Counted from the first letter of the stretch, positions 42,269 through 52,258 are shown. The stretch is DNA of 64,000 nt from Muscardinus avellanarius (GCA_963383645.1 OY726560.1:66801823-66865822); one strand, 5' to 3'. Translations and numbers: made by a program. Notes: generated from the sequence alone by a model not told the origin.

Positions 42269-43186
42269 TTAGTTGTCTGTTGGATGGAAAATCTTGTTTC
42301 TCTGGTTCTGGTGTGTGTTACCTAATTCTTCTTTGTAGTTAATCTCTTTGAGTATTTTCTCTAGCGCTGGTTTTGAAGACATAAATTCCTTCAGTTTCTG
42401 TTTGTCGTGGAAGCTTCTTATTTCCCCATCTAATTTGATAGAAAGTTTTGCTGGGTAGGAAATTTTTGGCTGGAAGTTGTTTTCTTTCAGAGTTTGGAAT
42501 ATGTTACTCCAAGCCCTTCTGGCTCTCATGACTTGGTTTGGGAAGTCTGGAGTGATTCTAATTGGTTTGCCTCTGAATGTCACTTGGCCCTTTTTTCTTG
42601 TTGCCTTTAAGATTCTCTGCTTGGCTTCCACATTGGTCATTTTGACAATTATGTGGCATGGGGATCCTCTTCTCTGATCCTGTCTAAAGGGGGTTCTGTA
42701 AGTTTCCTGGACCTGTGTATCAACCTCTTGCTCTATGTTTGGAAAATTTTCTGCTATTACTTCCTTGAAGAGATTGTTGATCCCTTTGGTTTCACCTTCT
42801 TTTCCCTCCTCTATTCCAATTATTCTTAGGTTAGCTCTCTTAAAATGGGCCCATATTTCTTCAATGTCAGATTCCTGCTGTCGGATTTTTTTTTCTAAAT
42901 TAGAAACTATGCATTCATTTTTTGAGTGATCATCTTCTAGGAGCGAGATTCTATTCTCCATGTGGTCTAATCGGTTGTTTATAGTTTGAATTGAGGCCTT
43001 TACTTCATTGATTACATTCTTTTTCTCTTTTTGGGTCTCTCTGAATTCTTTTCGAAACACCTCTATTGTTTCTGCAGTTATTTTCCTGATTTGATCTTCT
43101 AGAAATCTCTGAATTTCTGTTTTATCAGGTTCTGATGTTGTGGGGTTGTGGGCATTCACTGCTCCATTGTTATTTCTCTTTCCCAT
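42269..43186 (-). CDS. L1 ORF1 protein, intact, 305 aa
   Basis: Complete frame beginning MGKRNNNGAVNAHNP and ending ...NKIFHPTDN. A hydrophilic N-terminus is followed by a coiled coil (about residues 45-120; KKNVINEVKASIQTINNRLD, MENRISLLEDDHSKNE), an RRM-like part beginning near NLRIIGIEEGKEGE, and a C-terminal domain with CHIIVKMTNVEAKQRIL, ARRAWSNIFQTLKENNFQP and YPAKLS, which are hallmarks of mammalian L1 ORF1. This RNA-binding, trimer-forming chaperone coats L1 RNA in cytoplasmic particles; reverse transcription needs ORF2p, which is not encoded here. It is somewhat shorter than human (338 aa) or mouse ORF1p. The lack of stops or frameshifts over 918 bp, next to a heavily decayed ORF2 fragment, suggests a recent insertion. 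Start chosen at the first in-frame ATG after the 5'UTR. Confidence 0.95.
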   Translation of the reverse strand: MGKRNNNGAVNAHNPTTSEPDKTEIQRFLEDQIRKITAETIEVFRKEFRETQKEKKNVINEVKASIQTINNRLDHMENRISLLEDDHSKNECIVSNLEKKIRQQESDIEEIWAHFKRANLRIIGIEEGKEGETKGINNLFKEVIAENFPNIEQEVDTQVQETYRTPFRQDQRRGSPCHIIVKMTNVEAKQRILKATRKKGQVTFRGKPIRITPDFPNQVMRARRAWSNIFQTLKENNFQPKISYPAKLSIKLDGEIRSFHDKQKLKEFMSSKPALEKILKEINYKEELGNTHQNQRNKIFHPTDN

Positions 43187-44166
43187 GATTTTGGAAGTTT
43201 GTGCCTTCTCTGGGTTCTTCCCTGGGTCACTATGACTTCACTTAAGGAGCTCTGGTTCTCGAGTCTGTGGTATCTCAGTCACCACTACTCCTTTACTGGG
43301 TTGTATCGCAAAGTCTCATACCCAGGGAGTCAATCGAGGCTGCTTTAGCCCATGGGGGATGCCAGGCTGGGCGTTCTCCTGCATGGAGTTGTGGCTATAG
43401 TGTGATATCTCTGCCACCGCCATTCCCCCACTGGGTCAAGTCCCTGGGAGTCAGTACTGGGATTTCTCTTCTAGGGGCCGCAATTTGACTCACTGTTGTT
43501 GAGTGCACCAATGGAGCTGTAGTAGACTTGGTGAATTCGCTGCTGCTGCCCCGGTGGCAATATGGCCCTGCTGCCACTTCCTCGGCCATGAGGCTGGCAT
43601 GTTTCTTCTCTGTTTTTGAGCTCCGCTATGAGTTTCTGCAGGGTGCGCTGAGCCCAGCCCCTGGGAGCGTTAGACGCTCCCTGCGCCGAAAAATCTGCCA
43701 AATCCCGCCCAGTTGATCCGCAGCCACTCACCTCGGCTCACTGTCCGCCGCTCCTCTCTGGAGCCTGGTGGGCTGTTAAGTGCGTTGTTCTGGTGCCGTC
43801 CGGTGAAGTCACCACTGCGGCTGGCAGTATGGTGCTGCTGCGTCCTCGGGTGTGAGGCCGGCGTATCTCCTCTGGCTCTGAGCTCCGTTCTGAGTCCCCC
43901 TCCTCTCTGGAGCCTGGTGCTGGAAGGAATGATGGTGTCTGCACAGCTCCGCGCCGCGGCTCCAACTGCAGCACTGTGGTCTGGTTTCTTTCTGGTGTCT
44001 CGTTTTTTCAGCCCTCTTTTTCTCTGTCCCTTGTATTTACCTTTTTTGTTTCTCTGCTGATGGTGTTTTCTGTCTATGAAAGGCGCTGATTTTGTGGTAA
44101 TAGAGATTGGTTGTTAGGGGGGCTCATAAGCCCCGCTTTTCTCCGTCACCATCTTCCCAGAAGTCC
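43187..44166 (-). promoter_or_regulatory. L1 5'UTR / internal promoter
   Basis: GC- and CpG-rich leader starting at the 5' end with aagatgg (44149-44155), the position of the YY1 site in L1 promoters. It contains diverged internal repeats: 43270-43345 resembles 43400-43475, and 43541-43645 resembles 43813-43897 (tgaggctggc...gagctccg motifs). ORFs inside it are not conserved L1 proteins. Confidence 0.8.
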
Positions 44167-44198
44167 TGAAACATATTTTAATTAAAATCTTCAAACAG

Positions 44199-44640
44199 AC
44201 CAGGTGTGGTGGCACGCTTGTAATCCCAGCATTCAGGAGGCTGAGACAGGAGGATCACAGTTCGCGGACAGCCTCAGCTACTTAATGAGGCCCTTTGCAA
44301 CTCAGTGAGACTCTGTTTCAAACTAAAGAATAAAAATAAAAAATAGCTGGGCGTGGTGCTGCACGCTTGTAATCCCCGCACTTGGGAGGCAGAGACAGGA
44401 GGATCGAGCAGGTTCGAAGCCAGCAGCGCGCGCTGGCTTAGGAGACCCTGTTTCCAAATAAAAATGTAAAAATAGGTCTGGGAGTGTAGCCCAGAAGTAG
44501 AAGGGCTTCCAGGGACCCCAGTACCACCAAAAAATAAATAAATAAATAAAAATGAATAAAAAATAGATCAGGGGGTGTAGCTCGGAGGTTGAATGCCCCT
44601 AGGTTCCACCCCCTGACCTCAGATCTGCAAAATAAAAATA
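44199..44640 (+). mobile_element. B1-ID SINE type C with type A SINE in its linker
   Basis: Outer left half 44199-44344, inner type A 44346-44552 (hairpin expanded to ccagcagcgcgcgctgg), outer right half 44568-44635. aataaaaaata flanks the inner copy. Confidence 0.92.
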
Positions 44641-44646
44641 ATAATA

Positions 44647-44718
44647 AGGGCTGGTGGTATAGCTGGGAAGTAAGATGTCTCTAGTCTCGATCCCCACTAA
44701 CAACACATACACACACAA
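44647..44718 (+). mobile_element. extra ID right half
   Basis: agggctggtggtatagctgg to cgatccccactaacaac follows the SINE's own ID half, a second right-half module. Confidence 0.75.
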
Positions 44719-45332
44719 ATGCACAAGCCTGAAGAATATTTCATCATGAAAGACTAATTTGCTTTTTTGCTTTACAGGAGCATAAAATAGGCATTCACCA
44801 CTTGAAAACATTTTAGTACAAACACCTTTCACAAATACTGTATTTCTGTTTCTGAAAAGTTACAAAAAGCAAACACCTTTGTGGTAATCAATAAGTAGCA
44901 TTAGTGCTACAAATATTATCATTCTAACCGAGTTGGGTCTATTTTGTTTTATGTTCCAATGTAGAGCATTTTCCTTTGGTGAATGTCAAGAATGAAAAAT
45001 GTACTGTTTATAAAATGAAGTACTGAGTTGATTTTAGATGTCAAAACTTACAAAAACACTCTTGAAATGCAAACACATACCTTCAAGTTCAACAGAATAA
45101 TATATATTGTAAAGGGATAGAAATAAATTATTTACTATGTATACATTATAAAAATATTTAATTCCAAACAAAATGCAAAATATATATATGTCACCAAAAT
45201 TGACATGCAATAGTTCAAAGCATTCTCAGGTAGCCTTACTTATATGAATATATAATTTTATCTATTGTAACAATAGGTTAAAATGAATTTGTATTTTTAA
45301 AGGACAGTTAAGGTAGTATTTTTATTTGTTTT
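44719..45332. other. gene-free AT-rich unique sequence
   Basis: No features recognised. Confidence 0.5.
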
Positions 45333-45396
45333 TACGGTACTAGGATTGAACCCAGGGGTATTCTAACTCTGAGCTATAACCCCAGCGCTATTTTAT

Positions 45397-45438
<42 letters not shown>

Positions 45439-45764
45439 GTGGTACTGGGGGTGGAACCCAGAACCCAGAAGCTTTCTGCCTCCGCGCTATACTCCCAGAC
45501 CTTTTTTATATTTTTATTTGGAAACAGGGTCTCACTAAGTTGCTGAGAGCCTCACTAAGTAGCTGCGGCTGGCTTCGAACCTGTGCGACCCTCCTGTCTC
45601 AGCCTCCCAAGCGCGGGGATTACAAGCATGTGCCACCACGCACGGCTTATTCTTTATTTTGAAACAGAGCCTCACTAAGTAGCTGAGGTTAGCCACAAAC
45701 CTGCAGCTCTCTTGTCTCAGGCTCCCAAGCATTGGGATTACAAAGATACACCACCATGCCCAGT
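45333..45764 (-). mobile_element. B1-ID SINE type D with type B SINE in its linker
   Basis: Outer right half 45333-45400, inner type B 45402-45647 (long T tail; small duplication aacccag), outer left half 45648-45764. Confidence 0.9.
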
Positions 45765-45830
45765 TTCTCTTTAGGTAATATTTTAATATAATGTGCAATG
45801 ATACATATTACTTCATTATTGACATAAAAC

Positions 45831-46018
45831 TTTTTTGTATGTGGTACTGGGGTTCCTGGAAACCTTTCTACCTCCAGGATACACTCCCAGACCTGTTTTT
45901 ATATTTTTATTTGGAAACAGGGTCTCTTAAACCAGCACAGCTGGCTTTGAACCTGCGTGATCCTCCTGTCTCCGCCTCCCAAGCACAGAGATTACAAGTG
46001 TGCGCCACCACGCCTGGC
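45831..46018 (-). mobile_element. B1-ID SINE, type A
   Basis: ggttcctggaaacctttcta and aaaccagcacagctggcttt; flanks ttgacataaaa and ttgacattaaa. Confidence 0.92.
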
Positions 46019-46165
46019 TTGACATTAAATTTTAACATATAACTTATCTGAACATTTATCAGTGGAGATCTTCATTTTTGACCAGGTTTTGAAAATCTAT
46101 TTATTAATCAGGAATAAGCTGATAGATGAAAGAAAAAAAATATTTATTAAATATAAATACACCTA

Positions 46166-46308
46166 GCAGGGCATGGTGGTACATGCTTATAATCCCAGTA
46201 CTTGAGAGGCGGAGACCCTGCTTTAAAATAAAGATTAAAAATAGGGCTGAGGGTGTAGCTTAGAGGTAGAATGCCCCTGGGTTCCATCCCCAGTGCCACA
46301 AAAAAATG
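46166..46308 (+). mobile_element. internally deleted B1-ID SINE
   Basis: gcagggcatggtggtacatg joins from gagaggc directly to ggagaccctgctttaaaata, removing about 80 nt of the left half. Confidence 0.85.
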
Positions 46309-46563
46309 AAAAATCAACACACCTTTTCTTTTACTTCATTTCCTAGTTTCTTAAATCTTTAATCCAATTTGCACTTGGCTGTAGGATATGAAACATATTC
46401 TGCAAAATCATTACTAAATTAAGTACTTTCTCATGACCTTTGTATCTTCTTCCTAGCTCTAGCTCTATTACTTTTCCTTCCAATTAAGAAATCAAGCAAT
46501 TTTTTAAATAGAGTGAAAGGGATCATTTTAGCTTAGTAAGTAATTATTAAAAGTAACTCTAAA
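46309..46563. other. unique sequence
   Basis: No features recognised. Confidence 0.5.
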
Positions 46564-46808
46564 GCCAGGCGTGGTGGTGCACGCTTGTAATCCCAGCATT
46601 CAGGAGGCTGAGACAGGAGGATCTCAGTTTATGGCCAGCCTCAGCTACTTAGTGAGGTCACTTGCAACTCAGTGAGACACTATTTCAAAATAAAGAACAA
46701 AAAATAGGGCTGTGGGCATAGCTCAGAGGGAGAATGTCCCTGGGTTCTATCCCTAGTACCACCAAAAAAAAAAAAAGAAAGAAAAGAAAGAGAAAGAAGG
46801 AAGAGAGA
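46564..46808 (+). mobile_element. B1-ID SINE, type C, with purine tail
   Basis: Complete copy ending ccctagtaccacc and a GAAA/GA-rich tail to 46808. Confidence 0.9.
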
Positions 46809-47046
46809 GGGGCTGAGACAGGAGGATCACGCAGGTTCAAAGCCAGCCTCAGCTACTTAGTGAGGCTCTCAGCAACTTAGTGAGACCCTGTTTCCAAATA
46901 AAATATTTAAAAAAAAAAGGTCTGGGAGTATAGCCCGGAGGTAGAAAGCCTCTGGGTTCCACTCCCAGTACCACAAAAAAAAAAAAAAAAAAAAGAAGAG
47001 GAAAGAAAAGAAAAGAAAAGAAAAGAAAAGAAAAGAAAAGAAAAGA
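46809..47046 (+). mobile_element. 5'-truncated B1-ID SINE type B with (GAAAA)n tail
   Basis: Starts at gggctgagacaggaggatca, lacking the first 40 nt; GAAAA repeat 46997-47046. Confidence 0.9.
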
Positions 47047-47301
47047 GAAAGCTGGGCGTGGTGGTACACTCTTGTAATCCCTGCGTTTGGGAGGCTGAGA
47101 CAGGAGGATCCCACAGGTTCGAAGCCAGCCTAGTGAGGCTCTCAGCAACTTTAGTGACACCCTGTTTCCAAATAAAATATAAAATAGGTCTGGGAGTATA
47201 GCCCAGAGGTAGAAAGCCCCTGGGTTCCACCCCCAGTACCACGAAAAAGAAAAAAGGAAAAAAAGAAAAGAAAAAGAAGGAAAAGAAAGAAAGAGAGAGA
47301 G
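47047..47301 (+). mobile_element. B1-ID SINE, type B, with purine tail
   Basis: Complete 5' end, small deletion in the middle (agccagcctagtgaggc), tail of GAAAA/GGAA/GA to 47301. Confidence 0.9.
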
Positions 47302-47457
47302 AGGCTGAGACAGGAAGATCACGCAGGTTCAAAGCCAGCCTCAGTTACTTAGTGAGGCTCTCAGCAATTTAGTGAGACCCTGTTTCCAAATAAAGTATAA
47401 AAAAGGTCTGGGAGTATAGCCCAGAGGTAGAAAAGCCCTGGGTTCAACCCCCAGTAC

Positions 47458-47503
<46 letters not shown>
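47302..47503 (+). mobile_element. 5'-truncated B1-ID SINE type B with (GA)n tail
   Basis: Begins aggctgagacaggaagatca, truncated at the same base as the copy at 46809; GA repeat 47462-47502. Confidence 0.9.
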
Positions 47504-47504
<1 letters not shown>

Positions 47505-47506
47505 TG

Positions 47507-48212
47507 TGAAGGGTCCAAGAATCGCCCACCAACCCAAATATTGAAGGACTCCCAAGAGATGTAAAATGCAAGCAAGGTTTATTGTGCTGCAGCTCTGTCC
47601 CGGCTAGCCAGGGATCAAGACCAATACACTATGGCCGAGGTTCGACCCCTCCCCACTCCACGCTCTGAATTTTATAACCCTAGGAGGGAGTGGTTACACA
47701 CAAGGGAGTGGTTACACACACGGCAGAGCCCGCCAAAAGTTCGAGCCCACCAACCTTAGAATACAACCAATCAGATACAAGAACAAACAAGTACAACCAA
47801 TAATTTTAAAACATGCATCCACACACGTCAGAGCCTGTTCTGCCTTTCCCACCCATCTTGGCTGGGCCAGGCTTACCTCTGCACTGAAGAATCTGCCTGG
47901 AGAGCAGATTAGCCTGGCCTTGTTTGCTGATCTAGCTCAGAGATATGGGGATGGGGTCCCATTTACAAAGACCTTGGCCGGCAAGCTGGAGATTAGAGGC
48001 TTTGACCTTGTGGGTCCCCTACCCTCGTCCTTGAATCCTGCAACCTGGGCAGCTGGGCTTATGGATCTTCATTCTATTTCCAATCCTACCTTACTTCTAT
48101 ATCTTAACTCTATATTTTAATAACTTATTTCTAATCCTAATATGGAAGAAGACTTCTCTAGTTAACTTCTCATACTGGGGGGAAAGTGCTTCTTCCAGCC
48201 TGCTTTCTAGCA
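47507..48212 (-). mobile_element. solo LTR (family not identified)
   Basis: On the minus strand it starts tgctagaaagcaggctggaa, has a TATA-like ttataaaattcagagc (47663-47685) and cagcacaataaaccttgctt (AATAAA near 47578), and ends ggacccttca. No target duplication is evident beside the GA repeat. No internal retroviral sequence. Confidence 0.78.
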
Positions 48213-48239
48213 CCCCTACAAGAGAAAAGAAAGAAAGAG

Positions 48240-48489
48240 AGAAAGAAAGAAAGACAGACAGGCGTAGTGGTGCACACTTGTCATCCCAGCATTTGGGAGG
48301 CTGAGACAGGAGGATTGTGGTTCACAGTTTGTGGACAGCCTCAGCTGCCTAGTGAGGCCCTTCATAACTTAATGAGACCCTGTTTCAAAATAAAGAATAA
48401 AAACTAGAAATAGGGCAGGGGGTGTGGCTTGGAAGAAGAATGCCCCTGGGTTCCATCCCCAGACCCACAAAAAAAAAAAAAAAAAAATT
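48240..48489 (+). mobile_element. B1-ID SINE, type C
   Basis: caggcgtagtggtgcacact (48258) to ccatccccagacccac with A tail; a short duplication (ggttcacagtttgtggac) interrupts the body. Confidence 0.88.
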
Positions 48490-48545
48490 AAGGCTAGGGA
48501 TGTAGCTCAGCAGTAGAATGCCCCTGAGTTCCATCCCCAGTACTG
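48490..48545 (+). mobile_element. extra ID right half
   Basis: aaggctagggatgtagctca to ccatccccagtactgc directly after the tail of the previous SINE. Confidence 0.82.
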
Positions 48546-48559
48546 CAAAAAAAAAAAAG

Positions 48560-48904
48560 GGTACCAAATAAGTAAATTATATATAATAAACAACTTACCC
48601 AGCTGCACAAATTAATCATTGCTATTTATCATATACCAATTATTCCTTTATAAAGCTGCAAAAATGTGCTGTTTTAAAACTAAGGATAATTATTAAAGTA
48701 CATGTAATTACCAACAGGTTGATTTAATATTGTTTGACCTAAGCAGGCAAGAGAATATGTGTTTTTACCTCATTTTATCTATAAGATAGATTGGGAATTT
48801 TGAGAAAGCTTACTAAAGGCAAGCATAGCTTTCCTATGTATTCTCTAGGCTGCTTTCTATTACAATTCAAAGCTGCAGCTTGGTGTTATCATTCCAAAAT
48901 ACAA
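48560..48904. other. unique sequence
   Basis: No features recognised. Confidence 0.5.
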
Positions 48905-48988
48905 AAATAGAGCTGGGAGTGTGGCTCAGTGGTAGAGAGCATGCTTAGCATGCTTGAGGCCCTGGCTTTGAGCCGTAGCACCAAGAGG
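48905..48988 (+). mobile_element. ID monomer (tRNA-Ala-derived SINE)
   Basis: gctgggagtgtggctcagtg, gtagagagcatgcttagcat and gaggccctggctttgagccg with agcaccaag end; full tRNA-like length. Confidence 0.82.
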
Positions 48989-49054
48989 AGATGATGAGGG
49001 TGGTAATGAGGATGATTTTGCAGCAAAAACAAAGGATCTTTAACTAAAAAATAT

Positions 49055-49290
49055 TTTTTTAAATTATTTTTTTGGTGGTACTGGGAGTGGAACCCAGGGG
49101 CTTTCTACCTCTGGGCTATACTCCCAGACCTATTTTCTATTTTATTTGGAAACAGGGTCTCACTAAGTTGCTGAGAGCCTCACTAAGTAGCGGAGGTTGG
49201 CTTCGAACCTGTGCGATCCTCCTGTCTCAGCCTCCCAAGCGCGGGGATTACAAGCGTGCGCCACCACACCCGGCTTTTTCCACACCCGGC
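49055..49290 (-). mobile_element. B1-ID SINE, type B
   Basis: Complete; the left end carries a small tandem duplication of cacacccggctttt. Flanks ctttaactaaaaaa on both sides. Confidence 0.92.
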
Positions 49291-49387
49291 TTTAACTAAA
49301 AAAAATTTTAAATGTACTAATATCGTGCGTTGTTTTTGACTTTACAAATCATCATTTGCTGATATCTTTATATGATGTTAGTCTTTT

Positions 49388-49586
49388 TTTTTTTTTTTTG
49401 GCGGTGCTGAAGATTGAACCCAGGAGCATATTACCTCTGAGCTACATCCCCAGCACAATTTTATTCTTTATTTTGAAACAGGGTCTCACTAAGCTGAGGA
49501 GGGCCTCACTAAGTAGCTGAGTCTGGGAGGGAGGATCCTCCTGTCTCAGCCTCCCAAATGCTGGATTACAACCACCATGCTCAGCA
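49388..49586 (-). mobile_element. B1-ID SINE, type D
   Basis: gcggtgctgaagattgaacc to ccaccatgctcagc; flanks gatgttagtctttt and ggtgttaatcttta. Confidence 0.88.
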
Positions 49587-50420
49587 TGGTGTTAATCTTT
49601 AATACTATTGCTCTTCAACTTAGTGATTCAGTTTTTTTTTTTTTTTCTTCAGTACTGGGGATAGAACCCAGGAGCATTCTACCTCTGAGCTACACCCCAG
49701 CCCTACTTTTTACTCTTTATTTTTTATTTATTTATTTTCTTTTTGACAGGTCTGGGGATGGAATACAGGGGCATTCAACCCCCAAACTATACCCCCTGCC
49801 CTATTTTTTCTTTTTTTTTTTTTTTTTTTTGCAGGTCTGGGATGGAACCCAGGGGCATTCGACCTCCAAGATATACTCCCTGCCCTATTTTTTATTCTTT
49901 ATTTTGAAACAGGGTCTCACTAATTTGCAGAGGGCCTCACTAAGTAGCTGAGGCTGTCCGCGAGCCGCCATCCTCCAGTCTCAGCCTCCTGAATGTACCA
50001 GTATTGGAATGGCCTAGGAAGATTTGGGAAAGTTCTGATTATTAATATATTTCAAAAGAAAATAATTGACATATTTCAAAATAGTTGTGTCAAAATGGTG
50101 GCAGACATGGGTAAAGAAAGGACTTGATTTCTGCCTAAAACAGGCAGCTATTTCAATGTAAATTAACCTAACTCAAGGTAATTAACCAGTCAATAGGAGA
50201 GGAGAACTAGGCCTGTCTCTAAAGACAGATCTTAGTTGAGGAGAACTAGGCCTTTACCTAAGGACAGATCTACATGATTGGATAAGCTAGTTAAGATGGT
50301 AGGAGGGGTCGACCTTCATGAAAGTAGACACCTCCTCACACCTTATTGAGGGAGGTACCTTACAGGGACGTTCACTAGTTCACTACGTCAGAGTCACGCA
50401 AACAAGATGGAGGTCATGGG

Positions 50421-50427
50421 TACAAAA
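50421..50427 (+). promoter_or_regulatory. TATA-like box of the LTR
   Basis: tacaaaa, 32 nt upstream of ggtgtattc at 50453, where the three R retroposons begin. The sister LTR has a better tataaaa at the same distance. Confidence 0.7.
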
Positions 50428-50521
50428 GGCCGAGTCCACGTGTAAGCCCTTTGGTGTATTCAAGTCACCCCCCCCCCATGCCATGGGGCTGTATTTCTAT
50501 TTTCTGTATTTCTATCTTTCT

Positions 50522-50527
50522 AATAAA
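50522..50527 (+). terminator. polyadenylation signal AATAAA of the LTR
   Basis: The retroposon copies lose homology and become A-rich roughly 8-18 nt after this signal, as expected for cleavage and polyadenylation. Confidence 0.8.
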
Positions 50528-50929
50528 CTTCTTTAAACCTTCAGCAACTGTCCAAGCTATGCATATTTATTCTTAGCTTAGGACAAGAACCCGCGGTAAT
50601 TTTCTGGTTTTGGTCATTTTTGGCTTTTGTTATGGGTTGGGGAAAAGTGTGTCCGGGATCAGCGCAGGGGTTCCCGGAGAACAGTTTCCTCAAGCCACAT
50701 TCTCCCAATCCATAACACTGAATGCTGGGATTTCTAGCGTGTGCCACCACACCAGACTTTAATGATTCAAATGTTAAAGCTCACATTTTACTGTGAGCTT
50801 TCTCCAACTTATTACTAATTATAACAATTCTATATTTCTCAGAACTCTTATTGAATACTTATATGTTTTTCTCTATAAGAGAGTGAGATATCAAACAAAA
50901 CTCTTAAGGAAAACTTGACAACCAGCGTG

Positions 50930-51122
50930 GTGGCACATGCCTGTATTCCAGGTACTTGGGAGCCTGAGACAGGAGGAGCACAAGTTCGAGGACAGCCTCA
51001 ACAAGTAATGAAACTCACCATCTTATTGACCCTGTTTCAAAATAAAAATAAAATAGGTCTGGGAGTATAGCTTGCAGGTAGAATGCCCCCAGGGTTCAAT
51101 TCCTAGTACCATACACACACAA
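50930..51122 (+). mobile_element. B1-ID SINE, type D
   Basis: accagcgtggtggcacatgc to ttcaattcctagtaccat; CA-rich tail. Confidence 0.88.
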
Positions 51123-51226
51123 AATCATGACTTTATGACCATCACAACTCTGTTAGAAATGTCCCCATTTCTGTATGTAAATGGTTTTAATTATTTTGAG
51201 TGTGTAATTATTTTGAGTGTGTATAG

Positions 51227-51814
51227 TGTTACGGATTGGGAAACTGTCCCCAGGGATCTTTGTTAGACCCCTGGGAATAATTTCCCGAAAACTCCCCAAA
51301 GAAACAAAAAAAACAGAAAAACACAGAAAAAGAGGAAAAGATAGAAATACAGAGGATAGGTACAGCTCCATACCAGACTGGCATGGAGGGGTGACTCGAA
51401 TGAATACACCAAAGGGATCACACGTGGATTGGACATTTTATACCCATGACCTCCATCTTGTTCACGTAATTCTGACGTAGTGAATGTCCCTGTAAGGTAC
51501 CTCCCCTTACCCTGTAAGGTACCTCCCCCAGCAAGATGTGGCAAGGTGTCTCCTTTCATGAAGGTCGACCCCTCCTACCATCTTAGCTAGCTTATCCAAT
51601 CATGTAGATCTGTCTTTAGATAGAGAAAGGCCTAGTTCTCCTCTCCTATTGACTTGTAAATTACTTTTAGCTATGTTAATTTACATTGGAATAGTTGCCT
51701 GCTTTTAGACAGAAACCAAGTCCTTGTACAGATTTGCCCCTCACCCAATTTTTGAAATATATTAATAATCATAGCTTTCTCAAATCTTCCTAGGCCATTC
51801 CCAATACTGGTACA
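51227..51814 (-). mobile_element. solo LTR, same family, opposite orientation
   Basis: 588 bp with 5-bp duplication tatag (51222-51226, 51815-51819). On the minus strand: tgtaccagtattgggaatgg start, tataaaa at 51436-51442, cap-site ggtgtattc at 51410, end aatccgtaaca. The R/U5 junction differs from 49994 and lacks the AATAAA seen there. Confidence 0.88.
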
Positions 51815-51819
51815 TATAG

Positions 51820-52231
51820 TACTGGAGATTGAACCCAGAGGCATTCTACCTCCAAGCTATACCCAGGCCCTATTTTTTTTTTTTTTTTTTTTTTTTTTGC
51901 GGGTCTGGGGGTGGAACCCAGGGGCATTCAACCTCCGAGCTACACCCCCTGCCCTATTTTTTATTCTTTATTTTGAAATCGGGTCTCACTGAGTTGCAGA
52001 GAGCCTCACTAAGTAGCTGAGGTTGTCTGCGAACCACGATCCTCCGGTCTCAGCCTCCCGAATGCTGGGATTACAAGCATGAGCCACCACGCCCGGCTCC
52101 CTATTTTTTATTTTGAAACAGGATCTCACTAAACTGTGGAGGACCTCACTAAATAGCTGAGACTGGCCGCAAACCCACTATCCTCTGCCTCCCAAGTACT
52201 GGGATTACAAGCGTGTGCCACCACACTTGGC
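51820..52231 (-). mobile_element. B1-ID SINE type D with type C SINE in its linker
   Basis: Outer right half 51820-51872, inner type C 51873-52098, outer left half 52099-52231. The LTR at 51227 inserted at the outer tail. Confidence 0.9.
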
Positions 52232-52258
52232 GTGACTTCAGTTTTATACATATATTTT

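Larger units (their letters stand above)
41223..44166 (-). mobile_element. half-L1 (HAL1-like) retrotransposon: 5'UTR, ORF1, no ORF2
   Basis: A 2.94-kb unit between perfect 14-bp duplications tgaaacatatttta (41209-41222, 44167-44180). Read on the minus strand: L1 5' end (ggacttctgggaagatgg) and 5'UTR (44166-43187), intact ORF1 (43186-42269), about 700 bp of an old L1 ORF2 3' part lying in the opposite orientation (about 41560-42250), a joining segment, and a 160-bp L1 3' end with A tail (41223-41383). ORF2 in sense is entirely absent, so the element could move only with enzymes supplied in trans. Inference: either a mobile ORF1-only family or a one-off chimeric insertion. Confidence 0.88.
49994..50717 (+). 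mobile_element. solo LTR, source family of the R retroposons
   Basis: 724 bp, tgtaccagtattggaatggc ... aatccataaca, with 5-bp duplication ctgaa (49989-49993, 50718-50722). U3 has a diverged internal repeat (gagaactaggcct at 50202 and 50240). TATA-like tacaaaa at 50421, predicted cap at ggtgtattc 50453, AATAAA at 50522-50527, then U5 to 50717. No internal retroviral sequence. Confidence 0.88.
49630..50757 (-). mobile_element. SINE with three right halves, split by a solo LTR
   Basis: ID halves at 49650-49705, 49748-49806 and 49833-49890, one left half 49900-49993 continuing at 50718-50757 after the LTR. Outer flanks ttagtgattca and ttaatgattca. Confidence 0.87.

Noticed and set aside
43471..44060. 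Overlapping ORFs upstream of L1 ORF1
   Set aside because: They lie in the GC-rich L1 5'UTR, on both strands, and show no L1 or other protein features.
46849..47332. Recurring ORFs such as VVLGVEPRGFLPLGYTPRP and KQGLTELQRASLSS
   Set aside because: The same peptides appear in dozens of places because they are the translated right and left halves of the composite SINE.
46564..47503. Simple 490-bp tandem duplication
   Set aside because: The truncated SINEs match in period, but the alternating full-length SINEs are different subfamilies, so a plain duplication does not fit.
50522..50527. AATAAA as the poly(A) site of a host gene
   Set aside because: It lies within a solo LTR at the expected R end; no upstream exons are present.
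51217..51559. ORFs on both strands across the LTR
   Set aside because: They span LTR R/U5 sequence and a SINE-independent boundary, without retroviral protein motifs; solo LTRs carry no genes.
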